The notes beneath the pieces are model-generated. The model was not told the DNA's origin. It did no database searches and saw only the letters and a list, made by a program, of their open reading frames with translations. A DNA stretch of 64,000 nt, from positions 310,001-374,000 of the forward strand of contig NZ_QJKB01000004.1 of assembly GCF_003201815.1 (NCBI RefSeq). The letters are read 5' to 3'. The stretch's first letter is position 1. Each line of letters opens with the position of its first letter. The stretch is from Undibacterium pigrum. Lineage in GTDB: Bacteria; Pseudomonadota; Gammaproteobacteria; Burkholderiales; Burkholderiaceae_D. Shown here piece by piece: positions 43,886 through 52,871 of the stretch. Both the position numbers and the translations under genes were made by a program.

Positions 43886-44272
43886 ATGTCACATAATGAT
43901 GTTAAGCTTAATTCACTCTTGCATCAGCAAGCCGAGCACATGGCCGAATCCACTAAAACGCAACAAGTCCGCGAGTTTTTCATCCAGGGTATAACCAGTG
44001 ATGGCAAACAATTTCGCCCCAGCGATTGGGCAGAGCGCCTGTGCGGAGCCATGTCTTGTTTCAGCCCTGACGGTGGCAGGCACTCACACTTGCAATATTC
44101 ACCTTACGTACGCCCGATATTGCTGAATGGTGTGCGTTCTGTCGTGGTCAATGAAGCCATCCGCGATATAGAGCCGCTGGCTTATCATTTTGTTCTCAGT
44201 TTTGCCAAAGATAATGATTTGCAAATTATCGATGCATGCCTGTTGCCTGAAGAACCCAAGGCTGACAAGTAA
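43886..44272 (+). CDS. DUF3579 domain protein
   Basis: A 128-residue soluble protein. From residue 19 it matches my memory of DUF3579, a family largely limited to betaproteobacteria: 'FFIQGITSDGKQFRPSDWAE' then 'RLCGAMSCFSPDGGRHSHLQ' and YSPYVRPILLNGVRSVVVNE. Its function is unknown. The ATG at 43886 fits the promoter; an inner ATG at 43940 (MAESTKTQQ) coincides with the conserved part and may be the true start. No operon partners on this strand. Confidence 0.85.
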   Translation: MSHNDVKLNSLLHQQAEHMAESTKTQQVREFFIQGITSDGKQFRPSDWAERLCGAMSCFSPDGGRHSHLQYSPYVRPILLNGVRSVVVNEAIRDIEPLAYHFVLSFAKDNDLQIIDACLLPEEPKADK

Positions 44273-44328
44273 AGCGTCATGCCTTAAGCTGGGCTAATCC
44301 AGCTCATGTCTTGCATTACTTTGCGGTA

Positions 44329-45240
44329 TCACACTGTCTGGTTTTGAAACGCCTCTATCACTTGCTGCCTTAACCAGCGGTTCGCCGGATCATTTTCCAC
44401 ATTCTGATGCCAGTACAAATACACATCCCATGAAGGCATGGCGGTGGGCAGTGGTAATATCTGATTATTGAATTGTTCATTCGCGATGCGTGCATAGCCT
44501 TCTGGCATCGTCAGCAGTAAATCTGTCTGGCTGACGACCCTGCATGCAGCAAAATAATGCTGGCAACGCAGGCGTATGCGTCTTTGCAGGCCCAGACGGC
44601 TCAGCTCAAAATCTTCCAGTCCCATGCCTTTGCGGCGTGAACTGGCGAGTATGTGTTCGGCCTGCATATAAGTGTCCAGATCCAGTTCACCCTGTATGAC
44701 GGGGTGATCGCGTCTGGCCAGCACAACAGTGTTGCCTTGTACCACCATCTGGCGGTGTATCTCATTTGGCAATGGCAATAGCATATCAATCGCCAGATCA
44801 AGGCTGCCCGCCGCCAGCTCGCTGACCAGCTCCCGTCTCTCTACCTGTATCGCTGCCAAATTGATTTGTGGCGCTTGGCGGGTAATGCTCTCCATCAGCG
44901 GTGGCAGGGCAGTTGATTCCAACACATCACGCAAAGCCAGGTTGAACTGTTTGCTTGCCAGTGCCGGATCAAACTTGTCATTCTCGGTCAGCGTCACTTC
45001 CAGCCCGCGCAGTGCTTGCCGCACCGGCTCTATGATGCTGCGCGCCAGCGGGGTCGAAACCATCATCTGGCCCTGACGCACAAACAGCGGGTCGTTGAAC
45101 AGTTGCCGCAGGCGGTTCAGTGCATGGCTGATGGCGGGCTGGGTCAGGTTCAGTTGCTGGCTGGCGCGGGTCACGCTGCCTTCGGTATAGATGGCAACAA
45201 AGACAGTGAACAGGTTTAAATCGACGCGGGATAAATGCAT
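44329..45240 (-). CDS. LysR-family transcriptional regulator
   Basis: A 303-residue regulator. The N-terminal winged helix (LNLFTVFVAIYTEGSVTRASQQLNLTQPAISHALNRLR, split across residues 8-45) is typical, followed by the effector-binding domain (about 90-300). It is divergent from the histidine phosphatase and acyl-CoA genes, with 101 bases between start codons, so it probably controls that cluster in response to an acyl or acyl-CoA ligand; the ligand is inferred only from the neighbours. Palindromes GATTAATTAATC (45243-45254) and TTGATCAA (45273-45280) in the shared spacer are candidate binding sites. Confidence 0.93.
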   Translation of the reverse strand: MHLSRVDLNLFTVFVAIYTEGSVTRASQQLNLTQPAISHALNRLRQLFNDPLFVRQGQMMVSTPLARSIIEPVRQALRGLEVTLTENDKFDPALASKQFNLALRDVLESTALPPLMESITRQAPQINLAAIQVERRELVSELAAGSLDLAIDMLLPLPNEIHRQMVVQGNTVVLARRDHPVIQGELDLDTYMQAEHILASSRRKGMGLEDFELSRLGLQRRIRLRCQHYFAACRVVSQTDLLLTMPEGYARIANEQFNNQILPLPTAMPSWDVYLYWHQNVENDPANRWLRQQVIEAFQNQTV

Positions 45241-45242
45241 GA

Positions 45243-45280
45243 GATTAATTAATCTTGATAATAACTATTCATTTGATCAA
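45243..45280. promoter_or_regulatory. Candidate LysR operator palindromes
   Basis: A perfect 12-bp palindrome GATTAATTAATC (45243-45254) begins 2 bases upstream of the LysR start codon and a perfect 8-bp TTGATCAA lies at 45273-45280. The spacing of about three helical turns between centres is compatible with a LysR tetramer. Confidence 0.4.
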
Positions 45281-45341
45281 TTATAGTCCCGGGCTTACAC
45301 TTTGTTCATCAATTTATAAGTGAAATATCACAGAGGAAGTA

Positions 45342-46073
45342 ATGGCAGCTTTATATCTGGTCAGGCACGGGCAGGCTTCATTCGGCAACCAGAACTATGA
45401 CCAATTGTCTGAACTGGGCGAACAGCAGGCAAGGCACTTGGGCCGCTGGTGGGCCGCGCGTGATATGCAGGTGTCAAGGGTAGTAACGGGCGCGCTGAAA
45501 CGGCACCAGCAAACCGCGCAAGCCTGTCTATCTGAAATGCTGCAACAGGATGTTAATGGGCTGGATACCTCTGCCTGGCATTGCGATGCCGGTTTCAACG
45601 AATACAACCACCATGAAGTGCTGGCGCGGCACGTACCCGCTTTTGATGACCCGGCGGCGGTCAAGCATTTCCTCATGAATACGCCGAACGGCAAGCAAGC
45701 CTTCCAGGATATTTTTGCCCAGGCCATCAGCCGCTGGATGTCAGGCGAGTATGACGCTGAGTATGTAGAAAGCTGGAATGAATTCCGCCAGCGCTGCGTT
45801 ATCGCCATGCACAAGCAACTGGCGCTTGCGGATGATGCAAAGAACATCGTCGTGTTCACTTCTGGCGGCACGATCTCGGCCTTATGCCAGCATGTGCTGG
45901 GCTTTCCTGATCCACGTTTTGCTGAACTCAACTGGTCATTGGTGAACAGCGCGGTCACGCGCTTTCATTTGCAGCCAACAGCCGAAGGCATGTTGCGTCC
46001 TGCGCTGGCTTACCTGAATAATTTTTCACATCTTGAAGTGTTGAATAACCCCAAAGCAATTACCTACGTTTAA
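45342..46073 (+). CDS. Histidine phosphatase family protein
   Basis: A 243-residue enzyme of the phosphoglycerate-mutase-like superfamily. The catalytic motif LVRHGQASFG is at 6-15 (H9 is the nucleophile), with the partner arginine in TGALKRHQQTA and the second histidine probably late in the chain (VVFTSGGTIS replaces the usual GH). No sure substrate. First gene of the plus-strand acyl-CoA cluster, divergent from LysR; a repeat element (46073-46216) lies between it and the SDR gene. Confidence 0.87.
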   Translation: MAALYLVRHGQASFGNQNYDQLSELGEQQARHLGRWWAARDMQVSRVVTGALKRHQQTAQACLSEMLQQDVNGLDTSAWHCDAGFNEYNHHEVLARHVPAFDDPAAVKHFLMNTPNGKQAFQDIFAQAISRWMSGEYDAEYVESWNEFRQRCVIAMHKQLALADDAKNIVVFTSGGTISALCQHVLGFPDPRFAELNWSLVNSAVTRFHLQPTAEGMLRPALAYLNNFSHLEVLNNPKAITYV

Positions 46074-46216
46074 GAACCTGTTTCAGATCTTACTGCGCGA
46101 GCGTGATCGAGATTCACGCGCTGATCAAAATGCTCATGTACTTAGAGTACATTCCGCTTTTTGCGCTGCTCTTCATCTCGCTGACGCCCGCTCGCTACAG
46201 ATCGTAAACAGGTTCT
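46073..46216. repeat. Palindromic dispersed repeat, copy B
   Basis: The ends AGAACCTGTTTCAGATCT (46073-46090) and the reverse complement of 46199-46216 differ at two positions. The ends and the 'TTACTGCGC..GCGTGA', 'GCGCTGCTCTTC' and 'CTCGCTACAGATCGTAAACA' segments match copy A at 29978-30076. Copy B has about 45 extra central bases with the palindrome GTACTTAGAGTAC. It starts at the last base of the phosphatase stop codon. Confidence 0.85.
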
Positions 46217-46237
46217 AAGAAATAAGAGAGACAAGTT

Positions 46238-47002
46238 ATGACAGCAATGTTTGATTTGACCGGCAAGGTCGCACTGGTCACCGGTGCCAGCCGTGGCATA
46301 GGTGAAGCCGTCGCCAAGACCCTGGCTGCCAATGGTGCCTATGTCATCGTGAGCAGCCGCAAGGCAGAAGCCTGCGAAGCCGTGGTGGCAGCAATTATTG
46401 CGGCGGGTGGCAAAGCAGAAGCTCGCGCCTGCCATATTGGTGAAATGGCGCAGATAGATACCTTGTTTGCCGACATTACAGCAGCGCATGGCAAGCTCGA
46501 TATCCTCGTCAATAATGCTGCCACTAATCCTCACTTTGGGCATATCACCGAGACTGATGTCAGTGCCTTCCAGAAGACGGTCGATGTCAATATACGCGGC
46601 TATTTCTTCATGTCTTCAGCCGGTGCCAAACTGATGGCAAAAAATGGCGGTGGCAGTATCATCAATGTGGCTTCGGTTAATGGCGTGGTCCCAGGTGCGA
46701 TGCAGGGAATTTATTCCATCACCAAGGCAGCAGTCATCGCCATGACCAAATCCTTCGCACAAGAGTGCGCACCCATGGGTGTGCGCGTGAATGCCTTGCT
46801 GCCGGGCGCAACCGATACCAAGTTTGCCTCGGCCTTGTTCCACAATCCTGTGATTCTCGAAAAAGCCCTGACCCGCATACCGATGAAGCGCATTGCCGAA
46901 CCCGATGAAATGGCGGGCACGGTCTTGTACCTGGCATCGAATGCATCCAGCTATACGACAGGTGCCTGCATCAATGTTGATGGTGGTTATCTGGTTAGTT
47001 AA
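46238..47002 (+). CDS. SDR family oxidoreductase
   Basis: A 254-residue classical short-chain dehydrogenase. NAD(P) motif TGASRGIGEAVA (residues 15-26), NNAAT, the catalytic serine in VASVNGVV, and YSITK with the Tyr-Lys pair, then 'LLPGATDTKFASAL'. It resembles DHRS4-like and 3-hydroxyacyl dehydrogenases, in line with a place in fatty-acyl oxidation next to an acyl-CoA dehydrogenase and ligase. The 5' gap contains a repeat element, so it may have its own promoter. An AGAGAGA site precedes the ATG. Confidence 0.93.
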   Translation: MTAMFDLTGKVALVTGASRGIGEAVAKTLAANGAYVIVSSRKAEACEAVVAAIIAAGGKAEARACHIGEMAQIDTLFADITAAHGKLDILVNNAATNPHFGHITETDVSAFQKTVDVNIRGYFFMSSAGAKLMAKNGGGSIINVASVNGVVPGAMQGIYSITKAAVIAMTKSFAQECAPMGVRVNALLPGATDTKFASALFHNPVILEKALTRIPMKRIAEPDEMAGTVLYLASNASSYTTGACINVDGGYLVS

Positions 47003-47026
47003 TACAGTAAGGAGCAAGGCGTGATC

Positions 47027-47476
47027 ATGAAACCGGCATACGTGGCAAGCAATCCAGATTACGCAATACAGCTTAAGAGCCTGGTGCTGGCCATGCCCAT
47101 GGCGAAATGGCTGGGCATAGAATTTGTGAAGATAGCACCGGGTGAAGTGGAGCTGGAGATCACCTGTCGCGAAGAACTCAGTTTCGCACCTGGAAAGATG
47201 CAGGCCACAGCCATCTTTGCAGCCGCAGATTTTGCCGGCGTCTCTGCCGCTGGCACTCTGTTATCAGCAGGCTGGATCAACGCCAGTATAGATAGCAATT
47301 TGAAGATAGTCGCACCCGCCGATGGTGAAAAACTACGGGCACGCGGGCGTGTAGTTTCAAGCGGGAAGTTATTGACTGTCAGCGCTGCAGAGGTTTTCTC
47401 TGTACGCGATAGCGAAGAAGTTTTATGCGCAACAGCCTTGCTGACTGCGCGCAATATCGAACTACAAAGAAAATAA
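47027..47476 (+). CDS. PaaI-type hotdog thioesterase
   Basis: A 149-residue hotdog-fold protein of the PaaI/DUF4442 group: [21 protein letters not shown], '[19 protein letters not shown]' (the region of the catalytic loop) and [19 protein letters not shown]. It should hydrolyse acyl-CoA thioesters or trap dead-end acyl-CoAs. Starts 24 bases after the SDR stop with an AAGGAG site; a GTG at 47021 is an alternative start. Confidence 0.87.
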   Translation: MKPAYVASNPDYAIQLKSLVLAMPMAKWLGIEFVKIAPGEVELEITCREELSFAPGKMQATAIFAAADFAGVSAAGTLLSAGWINASIDSNLKIVAPADGEKLRARGRVVSSGKLLTVSAAEVFSVRDSEEVLCATALLTARNIELQRK

Positions 47477-47525
47477 AGCGGACATATCCATGTCCATCTG
47501 GACCAACAAGGAAAAAGGAAACAAA

Positions 47526-48752
47526 ATGGATTTTCAATACAGCCCCAAAGTCAAAGATTTGCAGGCACGTCTGATCGCCTTCATGGACGAGCACGTCTAT
47601 CCAAACGAAAAAACTTTCTTTGGCGAGATCGCTGCCAACCGCAAGGCAGGCAATGCCTGGATACCAACCAAGGTCGTTGAGCAATTGAAAGCCAAGGCAC
47701 GCGACGCCGGTTTGTGGAATCTGTTCCTGCCAGAATCTGGCCATGGCGCAGGTTTGACCAATCTCGAATATGCACCGTTGTGCGAAATCATGGGCCGCGC
47801 CGTCTGGGCACCAGAAGTATTCAATTGCTCGGCCCCTGATACCGGCAATATGGAAGTGTTTGCCCGCTATGGTACGCCTGAGCATCAGGAACAATGGCTC
47901 AAGCCCTTGCTGCGCGGTGAAATTCGCTCCTGCTTCGCCATGACAGAACCGGCAGTTGCTTCTTCTGATGCCACCAATATTGAATCATCGATAGTGCGTG
48001 ATGGCGATGAGTACGTCATCAATGGTCGCAAATGGTGGTCGTCCGGTGCCAATGACCCACGCTGCAAAGTGTTTATCTTCATGGGCAAGAGTGATCCTGA
48101 TAATGCGGATCGTCACAAGCAGCAATCCATGATCATCGTGCCGCGTGATACGCCGGGCGTGACTATCTTGCGCGCCTTGCCGGTATTCGGTTATGACGAT
48201 GCACCGCATGGCCATGGCGAAGTGCTGTTTGAAAACGTGCGCGTACCCGCATCCAATATCTTGCTGGGTGAAGGCCGTGGTTTTGAAATTGCCCAGGGCC
48301 GTCTCGGACCTGGCCGTATTCATCACTGCATGCGCCTCATCGGTCTGGCAGAACGCGCACTGGAAGACATGTGCAAACGCTCTTTGACACGTGTGGCCTT
48401 TGGTAAGCGCGTAGCAGACCAGGGCGTGACGCTGGAACGTATTGCCAATGCCCGTATCCTCATTGACCAGGCGCGTTTTCTGGTCTTGAATGCAGCACAG
48501 ATGATGGACACGGTAGGCAACAAGGCGGCAGCCAAAGAAATCGCCATGATCAAGGTGGCTGCACCGACCATGGCTTGCCAGGTCATAGACTGGGCCATAC
48601 AGGCGCATGGTGGTGGCGGTGTGTCAGATGACTTCAACCTCGCTTATTCCTATGCACAGGCGCGCACCCTGCGCCTGGCCGATGGCCCGGATGAAGTACA
48701 CAGGAATCAAATCGGCAAGATGGAGTTAAAGAAATATACGGAGAAAAAATAA
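47526..48752 (+). CDS. Acyl-CoA dehydrogenase family protein
   Basis: A 408-residue flavoenzyme of the ACAD10/ACAD11-like group. Features: '[16 protein letters not shown]' (FAD-binding loop), '[19 protein letters not shown]', the substrate-loop region '[19 protein letters not shown]' and a late '[14 protein letters not shown]' loop ending '[19 protein letters not shown]'. In that group, the usual catalytic glutamate is shifted and enzymes often act on long or substituted acyl-CoAs. The frame opens earlier, but the ATG at 47526 follows AAGGAAA and matches the family N-terminus. Confidence 0.94.
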   Translation: MDFQYSPKVKDLQARLIAFMDEHVYPNEKTFFGEIAANRKAGNAWIPTKVVEQLKAKARDAGLWNLFLPESGHGAGLTNLEYAPLCEIMGRAVWAPEVFNCSAPDTGNMEVFARYGTPEHQEQWLKPLLRGEIRSCFAMTEPAVASSDATNIESSIVRDGDEYVINGRKWWSSGANDPRCKVFIFMGKSDPDNADRHKQQSMIIVPRDTPGVTILRALPVFGYDDAPHGHGEVLFENVRVPASNILLGEGRGFEIAQGRLGPGRIHHCMRLIGLAERALEDMCKRSLTRVAFGKRVADQGVTLERIANARILIDQARFLVLNAAQMMDTVGNKAAAKEIAMIKVAAPTMACQVIDWAIQAHGGGGVSDDFNLAYSYAQARTLRLADGPDEVHRNQIGKMELKKYTEKK

Positions 48753-48889
48753 TTACTTGTAGTTTCTTAAGTGCGATTTACGGGTAGTTCCGGACTGGCT
48801 CTTCCTCTTTTTGAGGCAGGGCTTCTCCGACGTTAACTTCCTGGTTGGCTGACATTTTCAAATTATTCTTAAAAAAGAGAGAGACAAAA

Positions 48890-50593
48890 ATGCGCGACTT
48901 ACAACCCTGGATCAAATCTTACCCTGCAGGCGTACACTGGGACGCCGACCTGCCTATCAGCAGCGTGCCACAATTGCTGCATGATGCCGTTGCCAAATGG
49001 CCAGACTTGCCAGCCCTGGAATTCATGGGCAAGAAAACCAGTTATGCAGAATTGCAAAAACTGGTGAACCAGGCCACCAAAGGTTTCCAGCAACTGGGCG
49101 TGAAGCCTGGCGTACATGTGGGCCTGTATTTGCCGAATACACCGCATTACGTCATCAGCTTCTTTGCGATATTGCAGGCTGGTGGCACCGTCGTGAATTA
49201 CTCGCCGCTGGATGCAGAGAAAGTACTGGAGCATAAAATCTCTGACAGCCATACCGATATGCTGGTGACGCTGGACATGATCATGCTGTACCCGCAAATG
49301 GCCAAGATGCTGGGGCATACCCGCCTGCAAAAACTCATCATAGGCAATATCCCGGAAATGACACCTTACCCGGATGCAGTCAGGGCGAATCTGGACAAGG
49401 CAGCGCAGTTGAGTGTTATCCCTGACGATGCCCAACATTTACTGTTCGCAAAACTGCTGGACAATGATGGTGACTATACGCCCATCCCGGCAATCGACCC
49501 CAAAGAAGCCATTGCTACCCTGCAATACACCGGTGGCACCACAGGCTTGCCCAAGGGTGCCATGCTTACCCATGGCAACCTCACCACGGCTTGCAGCCAG
49601 ATCATGGAAACCACCAATATTGAGCCGCGTGTACTGGAAGAGGGCAAAGAAAAACTGCTGGCTGTACTGCCGCTGTTTCACATCTATGCCCTGACGGTAG
49701 ACATGCTGTTTGGTATCCGCCTGGGTGCAGAGATAGTCTTGCATACCCGTTTTGATGCTGATGCCGTGGTCAAGGATCTGGCGAATAAAAAAATCACCGT
49801 ATTCCCCGGCGTCCCCACCATGTATACCGCCATCATCAACCATCCGCAAATCAAGGAATATGATCTCAGTGCCTTGAAGTTTTGCAACTCTGGCGGCGCA
49901 CCCTTGCCGACAGAAGTACTGCAACAATTCCAGGCATTGACAAGCTGCACCCTGCTGGAAGGCTGGGGCATGACTGAGACTTCGCCGACTGGTACGTTTA
50001 CGCCCTTGGGCGGCATGCGCAAGGCTGGTTCATGTGGTTTGCCTACGCCAGGCATACGCTTTAAATTCGCCAGCATTGATGATGTACGTCAGGAGGTGGC
50101 TCTGGGTGAGCGTGGCGAAATCTGCGTGGCTGGCGCCAACATCATGAAAGGCTACTGGAACAAGCCAGATGCCAACCGTGATGCGTTTACGGCTGACGGT
50201 TACTTCCGCACTGGTGATGTTGGCTATATGGATGCGGATGGTTTTGTCTACATTGTCGACCGCACCAAGGACATGATCTTGTCTGGTGGCTATAACGTTT
50301 ATCCGCGCAATATAGAAGAAGCGATCTATGAACACCCGGCTGTCGCCGAAGTCAGCGTCATTGGTATCCCCGATGCATATCGAGGGCAAGCGGCCAAGGC
50401 CTTTATCAAGCTCAAGACCGGGCATGCAGCCTTCAGTTTTGAAGAACTGAAAGACTTCCTCAAGGAGCGACTGGGTAAACATGAAATGCCGCAAGCCATG
50501 GACATACGTGCTGAATTGCCCAAGACACCGGTAGGCAAATTGTCGAAAAAAGAATTATATGAAGAAGAGGCAAAGAAAAGGGCCGCTGCCTGA
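48890..50593 (+). CDS. Long-chain fatty-acid-CoA ligase
   Basis: A 567-residue adenylate-forming enzyme that activates a fatty acid to its acyl-CoA using ATP. Motifs: YTGGTTGLPKGAMLTH (phosphate loop), 'EGWGMTETSPTGTF' (adenine site), 'YFRTGDVGYMDADGFVYIVDR' and the hinge/catalytic lysine near TPVGKLSKKELYE. The close sequence to FadD-type ligases suggests medium or long chains. It starts 137 bases after the dehydrogenase, with a GAGAGA site, and ends the plus-strand cluster before a terminator. The upstream frame from 48845 is out of family. Confidence 0.95.
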   Translation: MRDLQPWIKSYPAGVHWDADLPISSVPQLLHDAVAKWPDLPALEFMGKKTSYAELQKLVNQATKGFQQLGVKPGVHVGLYLPNTPHYVISFFAILQAGGTVVNYSPLDAEKVLEHKISDSHTDMLVTLDMIMLYPQMAKMLGHTRLQKLIIGNIPEMTPYPDAVRANLDKAAQLSVIPDDAQHLLFAKLLDNDGDYTPIPAIDPKEAIATLQYTGGTTGLPKGAMLTHGNLTTACSQIMETTNIEPRVLEEGKEKLLAVLPLFHIYALTVDMLFGIRLGAEIVLHTRFDADAVVKDLANKKITVFPGVPTMYTAIINHPQIKEYDLSALKFCNSGGAPLPTEVLQQFQALTSCTLLEGWGMTETSPTGTFTPLGGMRKAGSCGLPTPGIRFKFASIDDVRQEVALGERGEICVAGANIMKGYWNKPDANRDAFTADGYFRTGDVGYMDADGFVYIVDRTKDMILSGGYNVYPRNIEEAIYEHPAVAEVSVIGIPDAYRGQAAKAFIKLKTGHAAFSFEELKDFLKERLGKHEMPQAMDIRAELPKTPVGKLSKKELYEEEAKKRAAA

Positions 50594-50646
50594 TTAAATC
50601 AAGCAGGCAAGTCTGATCAAGCCTGCAAAACAGTTTTTGCGCGTTT

Positions 50647-50687
50647 ATGCGGCTTTCTGGTTGCTTCCCGAAAAGCCGCATTTTTTT
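50647..50687 (+). terminator. Terminator of the acyl-CoA cluster
   Basis: The stem ATGCGGCTT / AAGCCGCAT with a 17-base loop is followed by seven T. It lies 54 bases after the ligase stop and next to the end of the small minus-strand ORF. Confidence 0.85.
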
Positions 50688-50853
50688 ATTTTGATATCTT
50701 ATCCTGGAGTTGTACCTGCAAGGATTGCAAATCTTTAAGGCTATGCTCAACAACGATAGTCTCAGTATTTGCCGCCTTGCTCTGGCTGCTGACCTGTAGT
50801 TCAGGCACGGCTTTTCTTGGCCTTACAGGCTGGGGGTGGTGCAGGAAGAACAT
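50686..50853 (-). CDS. Small ORF, 55 residues, unrecognised
   Basis: A 55-codon frame on the minus strand that begins MFFLHHPQPVRPRKAV after a textbook AAGGAG site six bases before its ATG. The second half (SLKDLQSLQVQLQDKISK) looks like a short amphipathic or coiled-coil helix. It lies 75 bases downstream of the unknown gene at 50929-51381 on the same strand and may be cotranscribed. I recognise no family, so translation is inferred from the ribosome site and composition. The rest of this 335-base gap (50594-50928) holds the terminator and nothing else. Confidence 0.5.
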   Translation of the reverse strand: MFFLHHPQPVRPRKAVPELQVSSQSKAANTETIVVEHSLKDLQSLQVQLQDKISK

Positions 50854-50928
50854 GGCTTGCTCCTTGAATGTGCTGCAGCAGATGGAGACTTGATCTGAAA
50901 ATTCAAGTGAGTGCCTCTTGCATAACAG

Positions 50929-51381
50929 TTAAACGTTTCGTCTGGATTCGCTTAGCGGGTCATGAGGCTTGCAATTGCCGCCAGTCCTGAAGCTAAATAT
51001 TTTCCCCAAGTCTGTCATCAATTCGATATTGACAGTGTAGGGGTCGCCCAGTGCAGAACGGAAATAGTGCAAACGCTCATCATATTCAGGCTGGAAATCA
51101 ATTTCTATCTTCGCTGCTTTTAGCCAGTCTTCTGGAATACCTTGCTTATTCATGATGACACGCAGCTTCACTTTATAGTCATGCATGACAGCATTAAATT
51201 CTGTGCTTTCCGGTGTGCAGACGATATTCAGCAAATCCAGAGTAAGTAAAGAAATCGTCTGATCTTGAGCAAACCGGCAAAGCTTGCCCAAGGCCCAATA
51301 GCCTTCGAGATCATTGTTCCGGCTATTAAAGCTGTCAGCAATTCCCGCTGCTATCGATTTGAGTTGTCTTCTGCGCGGCAT
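50929..51381 (-). CDS. Conserved protein of unknown function
   Basis: A 150-residue soluble protein. It starts MPRRRQLKSIAAGIADSFNSRNNDLEGYWALGKL, a compact N-terminus that I associate with small unnamed proteobacterial proteins but cannot assign to a named family. The central part has 'QTISLLTLDLLN' and 'AVMHDYKVKLRVIMNKQGIPEDWLK'; the tail contains two cysteine-poor acidic strands. A good GGAG site precedes the ATG at 51381. It lies 29 bases downstream of the epimerase gene stop, so it may be part of that operon. Confidence 0.65.
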   Translation of the reverse strand: MPRRRQLKSIAAGIADSFNSRNNDLEGYWALGKLCRFAQDQTISLLTLDLLNIVCTPESTEFNAVMHDYKVKLRVIMNKQGIPEDWLKAAKIEIDFQPEYDERLHYFRSALGDPYTVNIELMTDLGKIFSFRTGGNCKPHDPLSESRRNV

Positions 51382-51410
51382 GGATACTCCTTGCACCTTG
51401 ACCAGTTTGC

Positions 51411-52871
51411 TTAGACTAAATTTATCAACGCGCTACGCAAATCTGGATAATCAAACACAAAACCGTCTTCTGCTAATTTTGCTGGCACCACACGCTGGCC
51501 TTCCAGTAATAAATCAGCTTGTTCACCCAGCATCAGGCGCATAGGCCAGCCTGGGGTAGGGAAGAAGCTGGGGCGACGCAAAACACTTGCAGCAATGCTG
51601 CTGAACTGTTTTTGTGTCACTGCCCCGGGTGTTGTGAAATTATACGCGCTGTCCAGTGGCAGACTGGCTTCATGTTGCCAGAGATGAGCAATGCCGCGCA
51701 GCACATCATGCACATGTATCCATGATTGCCATTGCTTGCCGCTACCAAGTGCCCCACCCAGGCCCAGCTTGATGGGCAGGAGCATCATGCCCAGCGCACC
51801 TTGCTGTCCAAGTACCACGCCCAGGCGCATCCTGGCTACCTTGACGCCGTAAGTGCTGGCGGCCTGGTTGGCATGTTCCCATTCCTGGCAAAGTTCTGAC
51901 ATGAAAATGGATTGTGGTACGGCACTTTCAGATAATTCCCTTTCATCGCCAGGGGCTTGTATGCCGTAGTAGCCGATGGCAGAAGCGGCCAGCAAAAGCC
52001 TGGGTTTGCTTTCTGCGCGGGCTATCCACTCCGTGATTTGCTTAGTCAGGCCAGCACGGCTTTGGCGCAATTCAGCCTTGCGTTTTTCTGACCAGCGCCA
52101 GCCCAGTATGCGTTCGCCCGCCAGGTTGATGATGACATCGACATGCTGATTTGCTGGCAATTCCTGCATGGACGCGATGACTCTCACCCTTCCGTCAAAT
52201 TTCCAGCAGGCTTGTCTGGGTTTGCGACTCAGCACAGTCACTTGCTGGCCATCTGCCAGCAAGGCCTTTACCAGCAGTGTGCCGATAAAGCCTGTTGCAC
52301 CGGTGACCAATACCTGCTCTGACTTATCGCTGAAGTGTATGGTGCTTAAGTGCTTTTCTTTCTCTGCCAGTTTGCCCAGGCGTAGTGCAGCCAGGCCATC
52401 GCGTATGCCAGAGATGCCCACGCCCAAGCCGCACAAGGCCAGGAAGACACTGAGCCATCCTTGAGGTTGCCACAGCATTTGTGTAGGGGAGGCAAACCAC
52501 TCGGGCGTATTCAATATCAATAAAGTGATGAAGGCACCACCATTGATGGCGAGTATGGTATGCGTCACACGCTCTGTGGCAGGTAAAAGACGGGTCTGGT
52601 CTTCTATGACGAAGTCCCATAAGGTCAGAATGATCTCGATACCAAATACCAGTAATAGCACGATGGCCCAGGCACCATGCCATGCCCATGCCGACAAGCC
52701 GATGAAGAGCAAGCTGTAGATGAGTGCACGAGTGGCGTGTATGCCCAGTTCTGTGTGGGCGCTGGCGCGTTGCGGCAGTGCTTCAGTCAGTTCATGATGG
52801 TAGAGGGTATCGAAAGCGCCGAGCAAGCCTTGCGCGGCCATTAACTGCAGGGCAATTAAGTGTGTGTTCAT
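51411..52871 (-). CDS. TIGR01777-family NAD-dependent epimerase with membrane domain
   Basis: A 486-residue two-part protein. Residues 1-175 hold five or six helices, a DoxX-like or 'DUF'-type membrane region. From about 190 comes an extended SDR domain with VTGATGFIGTLLVKALL and the YfcH/TIGR01777 pattern (NLAGERILGWRWSEKRKAEL, SAIGYYG, SWIHVHD). Such a fusion of YfcH-like epimerase to a membrane anchor occurs together with DUF4166 in other proteobacteria. The reaction is unknown. Its start overlaps the DUF4166 stop (ATGA). Confidence 0.88.
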   Translation of the reverse strand: MNTHLIALQLMAAQGLLGAFDTLYHHELTEALPQRASAHTELGIHATRALIYSLLFIGLSAWAWHGAWAIVLLLVFGIEIILTLWDFVIEDQTRLLPATERVTHTILAINGGAFITLLILNTPEWFASPTQMLWQPQGWLSVFLALCGLGVGISGIRDGLAALRLGKLAEKEKHLSTIHFSDKSEQVLVTGATGFIGTLLVKALLADGQQVTVLSRKPRQACWKFDGRVRVIASMQELPANQHVDVIINLAGERILGWRWSEKRKAELRQSRAGLTKQITEWIARAESKPRLLLAASAIGYYGIQAPGDERELSESAVPQSIFMSELCQEWEHANQAASTYGVKVARMRLGVVLGQQGALGMMLLPIKLGLGGALGSGKQWQSWIHVHDVLRGIAHLWQHEASLPLDSAYNFTTPGAVTQKQFSSIAASVLRRPSFFPTPGWPMRLMLGEQADLLLEGQRVVPAKLAEDGFVFDYPDLRSALINLV

